A DNA stretch of 64,000 nucleotides from Hanleya hanleyi (taxonomy: Eukaryota > Mollusca > Polyplacophora > Lepidopleurida > Hanleyidae), in NCBI GenBank assembly GCA_036873755.1, contig JAVTVY010017461.1:1-64000 (forward strand). The letters are read 5' to 3'. Numbering within the stretch: the stretch's first letter is position 1; every line of letters starts with the position of its first letter. Both the position numbers and the translations under genes were made by a program. Positions 58,340 to 64,000 of this stretch are shown here, one piece after another. Under the pieces are notes generated by a model. It was not told the origin of the DNA and did not search any database. It saw nothing but the letters and a program-made list of their open reading frames with translations.

Positions 58340-58560
58340 TTAAAAGTACACTTGGGTTGATGTTTTGGGACAAAGATGGATCCGTCAATCTGCGCTTGAG
58401 CAATCAGGGAATAGTAGAAAAGGGACATTTAATTGCCCGGGTGAGTTTGTTGAAGTGAAGCCCTCGTGCGGGGAGTCCGACTGGTCTGGTGTGTAGGGGA
58501 AATGCCGTGCATCTGCACATGCGCAGACTGAGAATAGTGGACGCTTTGAGATAGAGACTG
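58340..58560 (+). repeat. Isolated fragment of the 60-kb composite element
   Basis: CTTGGGTTGATGTTTTGG, CAATCAGGGAATAGTAGAAA and GTGAAGCCCTCGTGCGGGGA match 60310-60605, but about 95 bp between GATGGATC and GTCAATCTG are missing. Confidence 0.82.
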
Positions 58561-58569
58561 AAAACAAAT

Positions 58570-60040
58570 TTTCAGAACTTTCTCACCATCATTTTTTTTT
58601 TATTAAGATCCCAGTCATTTGTTCAGTATTAAAAGATTTCACAGAGGAACCCTAGAAATACAGGTATAAAATTTAACCCAGACCCTTGGTCACTCTTTAA
58701 CTGGTGTAAATATGATGAATGTGGATGATTTTCGCTACTATTCCGAGAAAGGATCACTAAGCTTACATTTTTGATAAGTTTGGCAACTTCAGATTGAAAT
58801 TAATCCAGGTATCATCGATTAAAAATACTTTGTATGTTAAAGAGAAAGCAAAGCTATCCGACTAACGAACACTAGAACTCTTGCGTTCAGCCACGCGTCA
58901 ATGCACCGCCCCTGCTATCGAGGCAAAATAGTATTGACTAAGGATTAGCATGAATCATAGTGCATACCAGGGCTTAAATCATCATTTCAGCTTGTGTATC
59001 GGTGTAATGATCGCCACTGCTATAAGACATTTTCGCAAATTGAAAGTTCAACCTTTACAATCTTTCACCGCTCAAATGCTCCCAGTGAGTGCCAATTTAC
59101 CATCAAGTTTCAAGAAAACTGTCCACGCGGCGACACTCTCAGACTCTCCCTCTAAGCCCACCAAATTTCACAACTTGTTTACGCCCTTGTAACTATACAA
59201 ATACGTGAACTGTGGATTGTCATATGATAACCATGTCGGTACAATTCCATTTTTTGTGGTTGTTGTCCTAAGTAGTCTCAATTAACACACTGGTCAATGG
59301 ATTTGGATGATTTGTCAGTCAAGCATGTTCATTAACTCATTCAACCACATTGTCCTAAGCACCCTAATATGCTGTGCATGCAGTTGTTTGACCTAGAAAA
59401 TTTATAAGTAAATGGGCTGTATTTGATAGCTGGGGCTTGCACGTATCTGAAGCATGTAAGAACCCACTGCCTTTGCACATGTTTCACCCAGAAGAACTAC
59501 ACACTGATGTCACAAAATTTTGAAGTAGCAATGGGCGGTAAGGGGAAGTGACATTTTCTGTTTCATGCAGAAATTGTGCGGAAAGTAGGCAGCTGTTTTG
59601 GGCTGTATCTCACATAGTAGGAGGCCAAAAGAGGATGCCAGTACTGCTTTCTAATAACATCCCTGTTGTATGTCAGTGGCTTGTGTTAGTCGGTATGGCC
59701 TTTTCTTCAAGTTCATTTTGGTGATTGTTCAGCAATGTCATTGAAGGTAGAGTTTAGGCACTTAAACCTATATGGCCTGGGCTTTTTCATCTGGCCTGGG
59801 CTTTTTCATCTCGTTCTCCCCTTTAATAAGCCAGACGAAGGAACCAACATTCTCTCTTGGACTGCAAATCCTTTTTCGTGGATTTTGCCTAGAGAAATGG
59901 GGCACAGATAACATTTTGGTCATGATTGGTACTCTCGCATGCACACGCATACCAGAATTACCCATGACGTTTTTTGCAGACGATTTAGCAAACACACGAA
60001 CAACTGGAGTAGTATAAGAAGGGCAAATCTCTTAATATTT
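58570..60040. other. Intergenic, no gene; solo piggyBac-MITE-like end at about 59764-59810
   Basis: TAAACCTATATGGCCTGGGC followed by a duplicated TGGCCTGGGCTTTTTCATC resembles the terminus of the piggyBac-like MITE. No body of the element follows. No other gene or repeat is supported. Confidence 0.5.
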
Positions 60041-61853
60041 CTGCGGTGGGAAGGGAAATGGAGAGGATGACATCACATCCGGTCGAGGCCATGTGGTGTT
60101 CAAGCAGCTATAGTTCCGGCGGGTCACGTAACTCATGTGTCAATCTGCGCATGCGCAGTCGGACAGTAGCAGAAAAAAGGCATTCGAATGAAAGTTTCGG
60201 CCTTAAGTTGGACCATCCTTGGTCCGAGTGGGTCTTGTGGGGTGCCGCTGGTGATGTGCTGAAAATGTCGCTCATCTGCGCATGCACAGAAAGGGAATAG
60301 GGGAAAAAATACACTTGGGTTGATATTTTGGAACAGTTATGGATCATCCGTGGTCCAGATGGGTCGTATATGGTGTCATATTGAAGCATTCGTTGGGGAG
60401 AGTCCGACTGGACCAGTGTGTCGTGGAACTGCCGTTAATCTGTGCTTGCGCAATCAGGGAATAGTAGAAAAGGGGAATTTAATTGCCCAGGTGGGGTGTC
60501 TAAGTGAAGCCCTCATGTGGGGAGTCCGACTGGACTGGTGTGTAGTGGAAATGCCGTGCATCTGCACATGCGCAGACTGAGAACAGTGGACGTTTTGAGA
60601 TAGAGACGGGCTATCTTTGGTCCGAATGGGCCGTGTGGGGTGTGATAATGAAGCACTCGTTGAGTAGCGTCGACTAGCGTGGTGATTTGGTCATTCTTTT
60701 ATTATTCATGCACAGTCAGTAGTACATAACGGGAGCATTTGGGTCGAGGTAGACCATCCGTGGTCCAAATGGATATTGCGAGGCGGGGACCTCTCGGCAT
60801 GTAGAGGATGCTTGAGTTAATTTGGACGCGTAGTGGTGTCATGGCCGGGCTGCGCATTTGGGGAGTAGTAGCGAAAGTGGACATTTTGAAAGAACGCAGC
60901 GGTGTGTTTGAACGAATGAGAGGTCATATCTGATTTAAATATAGTATGTATGGTCTGTTTTCGTGGTGTAGACTACGACTCGAGTGATGTCCACGCGACT
61001 GTGACATCATCAATTGTAGAGAAGGTGCAGCGTCGCTCGGGTGCGCCTTTGAGACATATCTACCCTATACACTAAACCATAGCGAACTTTTGGACCTTGG
61101 AGATTCCTGTATACCCTGGTGTGGATGCAGAGCAGACGCGTGTCTCCTGAACTCAGGCATGCTGATGTTCTGGGTCTGTCTACCATAAAAGAGTTACTTC
61201 AAAGTGGCCGTCATTGTGACGTCAAATTTGACACCCCACACGGCCCATTCGGGTCAAAGATAGCTCATTTCTACATCAAAACGTTCATTCAAATGCCCTT
61301 TCCCACTATTCTCTGTCTGTGCATGCGCGAATGTACATTTCCACTACACATGGTGCATCTTTACCCCAAAACGTCCATTCGAACGCCCTTTCTCTACCAT
61401 TCCTTGGCTGTGCATGTGCAGTTTTACTTCAGTTCCACGACACACCAGTCCAGTCCCACTCTCCCCTACGAGTGCTTCAACATGACACCCCATACGACCC
61501 ATCAGAACCATGGATGTCCATCTCTTCTGCCCCTAAACGTCCACCAAAGTACCCTTTTTCTACAATTCTCTTCCTGCGCATGCGCTGATGGACGGCATTT
61601 CCACTACACTCCAGCCCAGTCGGACTCTGTCCTACGAGCGCTTCAATATGACACATCACCAAACCCATTTGGACCAAGGATGGCCCACCAAGAGTCCAAA
61701 ACGTCCATTCAAATGCCTTTTTCCTACTAATGCCCGACTGTGCATGAGCAGATGACACGTGACCTCGCCCGGAAGTGACCTTTGACCCGGATGTAACGTC
61801 ATTCGTGACGTCATCCTCCAGTTTTCTCCCCATTTCCCCCGCCCTCCTAGCGC
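60041..61853. mobile_element. 1.8-kb composite foldback element with arms of ~120-165 bp subrepeats
   Basis: The left arm (60041-60910, plus sense) and right arm (about 61220-61853, minus sense) are inverted. Both outer ends read GGGAAATGG(G)GA-GA, then GGATGACATCACATCCGG-like, then CTGCGCATGCGCAGTC. Each arm holds about four subrepeats marked by TCTGCGCATGCGCAG, GGGAATAG, AAAAGGCATTC, TGGACGTTTTGG, GACCATCCTTGGTCC and GAAGCACTCGTTGGG. The centre (60960-61220) is unique but also occurs in part at 41690-41760 (GTGGT-TAGAC-ACGACT-GAG). No coding sequence; open frames up to 203 codons are repeat-driven. Confidence 0.82.
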
Positions 61854-61969
61854 TGGTACTCCCAGTTATGATCTAGCGATCCAGTGTCATACCAAATCCT
61901 TTAAATGATTTGTTTGTAGAAATAGTTTTAGAAAAGAGAAAATAGAAACGTTTTCTGCCAGATAAAATA

Positions 61970-62660
61970 AAATGATAGATAATTATTTGTCAAAAAGATA
62001 ATGATGGTTTGGAGCTTCCACATGTTCCATCATTTGCAGCATATTTAAAACTAAAGTGGATAATAAGTCCCAAAAGAGTTCCTTTAGAACCCATCAGCAC
62101 AGATGCCTGGTCTTCTAGAATTTATTGATGGAATTAGCAATCCGTTTTGGATAGATTTGCTTATGGCATGGCGCGTGTGCATGAAAGAAGAATTAAAAAT
62201 AGGCATATTTCAATTAGTTATTGTTGACTTTGCTCGTCGGACAGTCTGGGAAGACATTATTAAATGGAAATCCCACTGAGTAAAAAATGTCAATTAAGAA
62301 TGATTTCTAACACCCAGGCTAAGCACAAATAAATTTATCAAAAATGTTCAAAATTTATATAATCTGCTACTACATGAAGATAAAATGACTCCTTTACACT
62401 CCAAGGTGAGGTGGTGAAAATGACCAAGAATGAGAGGGGGGAATAGTTGGATATGATTGGCGTAAAATATACCAGATGGTGTGGTCTACCTCCTCCGCAA
62501 AGCACATACGATGTTTTAAATATCAAGTTATTCATAGGATTTTAGTCAGAAACTTTGTATTGGAGAAACGGAGGAAAGTGCAATCAGTGGTCTGTACATT
62601 CTGTGAAAATGAAAGAGAGACAATAATTCATATATTTTGGAAATGTTAAGCCTGTTTGGG
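61970..62660 (+). pseudogene. C-terminal part of an L1/Tx1-like LINE, decayed
   Basis: Plus-strand frames give LPHVPSFAAYLKLKWIISPK, later CFKYQVIHRILVRNFVLEKR and VVCTFCENERETIIHIFWKC. The W/F-x-YQ-I-x-HRIL...C-x-FC-x-x-x-x-ET-x-x-HLFW-x-C pattern is typical of the C-terminus of L1/Tx1-clade LINE ORF2. It is broken by stops and frameshifts. Confidence 0.8.
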
Positions 62661-62894
62661 AAGATATTAAAATCTTATACGTGATATAGGATTTCTATTT
62701 GAATGTATAGCACTCTCTTCTGAGCGATTTGATACTGTTGATAAAAAAAAACAGTATATACACTTGTAGAAGGGCATTAAGACGTCGGTGTTGGAAAGTA
62801 ACAACTGCATTTATTTCAAATACAAGACAAGCTGAAAAAGTTATCGCCACACAAAACAGTTTATCAAGAAATTGGGGTACTTGACAGACACCAT

Positions 62895-63030
62895 AGAGGT
62901 TTGAATATTTTTCGTCCATTAACGAATATCCGCGTACATGGGTTCATATGGCCCTAGTCCCGGGTTAAGCGGAATTAGACAAAAGTTACGTAACGTTACG
63001 CCATAGATTTTGCACGCTACGCTCGTATGT
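62895..63030 (-). repeat. Fragment of the retroelement-associated dispersed repeat
   Basis: TTCGTCCATTAACGAATATC and AAGTTACGTAACGTTACGCC match 51370-51510. Confidence 0.7.
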
Positions 63031-63109
63031 TGCTATCAGTAGTCCGGGAGCCACTCGCGAGAACATGTCATTCCGTAGCACCCCCCGCGTAGATTTTGCT
63101 TGACTTCTT

Positions 63110-63860
63110 TTTTCTGGAAGATCGATATCTCCCGGTCAATTAAATACCTGATGTAGATATCTACGGTGGAATTTAAAACCGGAATGGTGGTAGGGGTAAT
63201 TTAGCCCTCATCTTGTTATTACCCCTGCGCTTCGCGATCTGAAACTTACAAAAATTTACCTCCTAATAATGACCTTTCAGATCAAATAATCTGAATTTCT
63301 CTAGCTAATTTAGCCACGTCATAGTGACGTCATAATCTCGAGAAACCTTTGTCTCGTGAATTTTGGGGAATATTTTCTCCGATTTTCTCTGTTTCTTTCG
63401 CAGTAATCCATTCTGGATGATATTTGACATATAATCTTGAAAGATATATGTCTCCCGTTTAATTATAGATCAGATACGTCTTTCAGCCAAGTCCCGTTCG
63501 ACCTCAGTATCGCTTCATATAGATGTTATCCGGTCATGACACCATTAAATCCGAATGGGGTTAGGGGAGATTACCGTCCCATATTTTCTATAGTTCGCGG
63601 TGTATCATACTGAAATGCTCCACGCATTGCTTTTGGATATTGACCTGAAAGACAGAGTAATCAGACTTCCGGTAACTGCTTTAATTTCGCCGCTATGACG
63701 TCATGATTCTAGAAATTGTATTTGTCCTATATTTGTGTCTGATTATCGCGCCTTGTTCTGTTTTTTTTCTTTCTTTATTTCTATAAATTGTTACGCTTAT
63801 ATCTGGATAGTGTTTCAAAAGGTTTCATTTGAACCAAGTGTCGTACAGAAGTAAATTAAT
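63110..63860. repeat. Two diverged ~365-bp tandem copies
   Basis: GATATCTCCCGGTCAATTAA, CCGGAATGGTGGTAGGGGTA, GACCTTTCAGATCAAATAAT and ATGACGTCATAATCTCGAGAA are echoed by ATATGTCTCCCGTTTAATTA, CCGAATGGGGTTAGGGGAGA, GACCTGAAAGACAGAGTAAT and ATGACGTCATGATTCTAGAAA about 350-370 bp later. No gene. Confidence 0.7.
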
Positions 63861-64000
63861 ATGATTTTGTGGGTGACAAACTAATAATCTGGCCTGAAAT
63901 AAGACAGAAAAACAAAATCTGATTGAGAGTGCCCCACAAAAATCGGAGTTAGTTGAAATTCCTCATGTCTCTTGTTCACTAAAAGTTACATTGTGAAAAC

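Noticed and set aside
61119..61730. 203-codon plus-strand open frame
   Set aside because: Consists of the inverted subrepeats of the composite foldback element; the His/Ser/Thr-rich pattern repeats with the subrepeat.

Overview
This window is eukaryotic nuclear DNA, most likely from a marine lophotrochozoan and probably a mollusc. The evidence is AT-rich sequence, exons split by GT-AG introns of 0.3-8.5 kb, tRNA-derived SINEs, decayed LINE, Penelope-like and Ty3/Gypsy pieces, and many small transposons with inverted termini. Species and class cannot be fixed by eye. There is no bacterial-style operon, CRISPR array or rRNA.

Three real protein-coding loci can be supported, all on the minus strand. 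(1) About 1.3-14.0 kb: the 5' part of an EGF-receptor-family (ErbB/EGFR) tyrosine kinase gene. It has a signal-peptide exon at 13880-13982, the L1 receptor domain split over 5050-5415 and 1761-1895, and the first furin-like cysteine-rich exon at 1332-1430. The gene continues beyond the left edge. (2) 19.27-30.42 kb: a complete 12-exon secreted astacin (M12A) metalloprotease of 467 residues, with signal peptide, propeptide ending in RAKR, catalytic domain, a short Cys-rich linker and three C-terminal ShKT domains. Every splice phase agrees. (3) 56.90-57.83 kb: the last exon of a glycosyltransferase family 92 (GT92) gene. Its upstream exons were not found in the window.

The rest is introns and intergenic DNA dominated by repeats. 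EGFR intron 2 carries a foldback-like element with palindromic GATATC arrays and a 192-bp MITE. EGFR intron 1 carries a ~165-175 bp satellite. Astacin introns hold a 91-bp higher-order repeat, a LINE 3' end and a tRNA-derived SINE. The 31.7-40.1 kb stretch is a cluster of hairpin or foldback elements (31770-32729, 33455-33760, 35044-35257, 36759-37318, ~37540-38300, 39867-40052). The 40.4-48.9 kb and 58.3-61.9 kb stretches belong to a family built from ~120-155 bp subrepeats arranged in opposite orientations. Two piggyBac-like TTAA-flanked MITEs (42494-43053 and 52803-53370), a ~134-bp satellite (49.6-50.5 kb) and retroelement pseudogenes fill the right half.

The three genes do not form a pathway: a growth-factor receptor, a secreted protease and a Golgi-type glycosyltransferase are simply neighbours. 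The most unusual content is the density and variety of foldback elements whose inverted arms are themselves made of short tandem or palindromic repeats.
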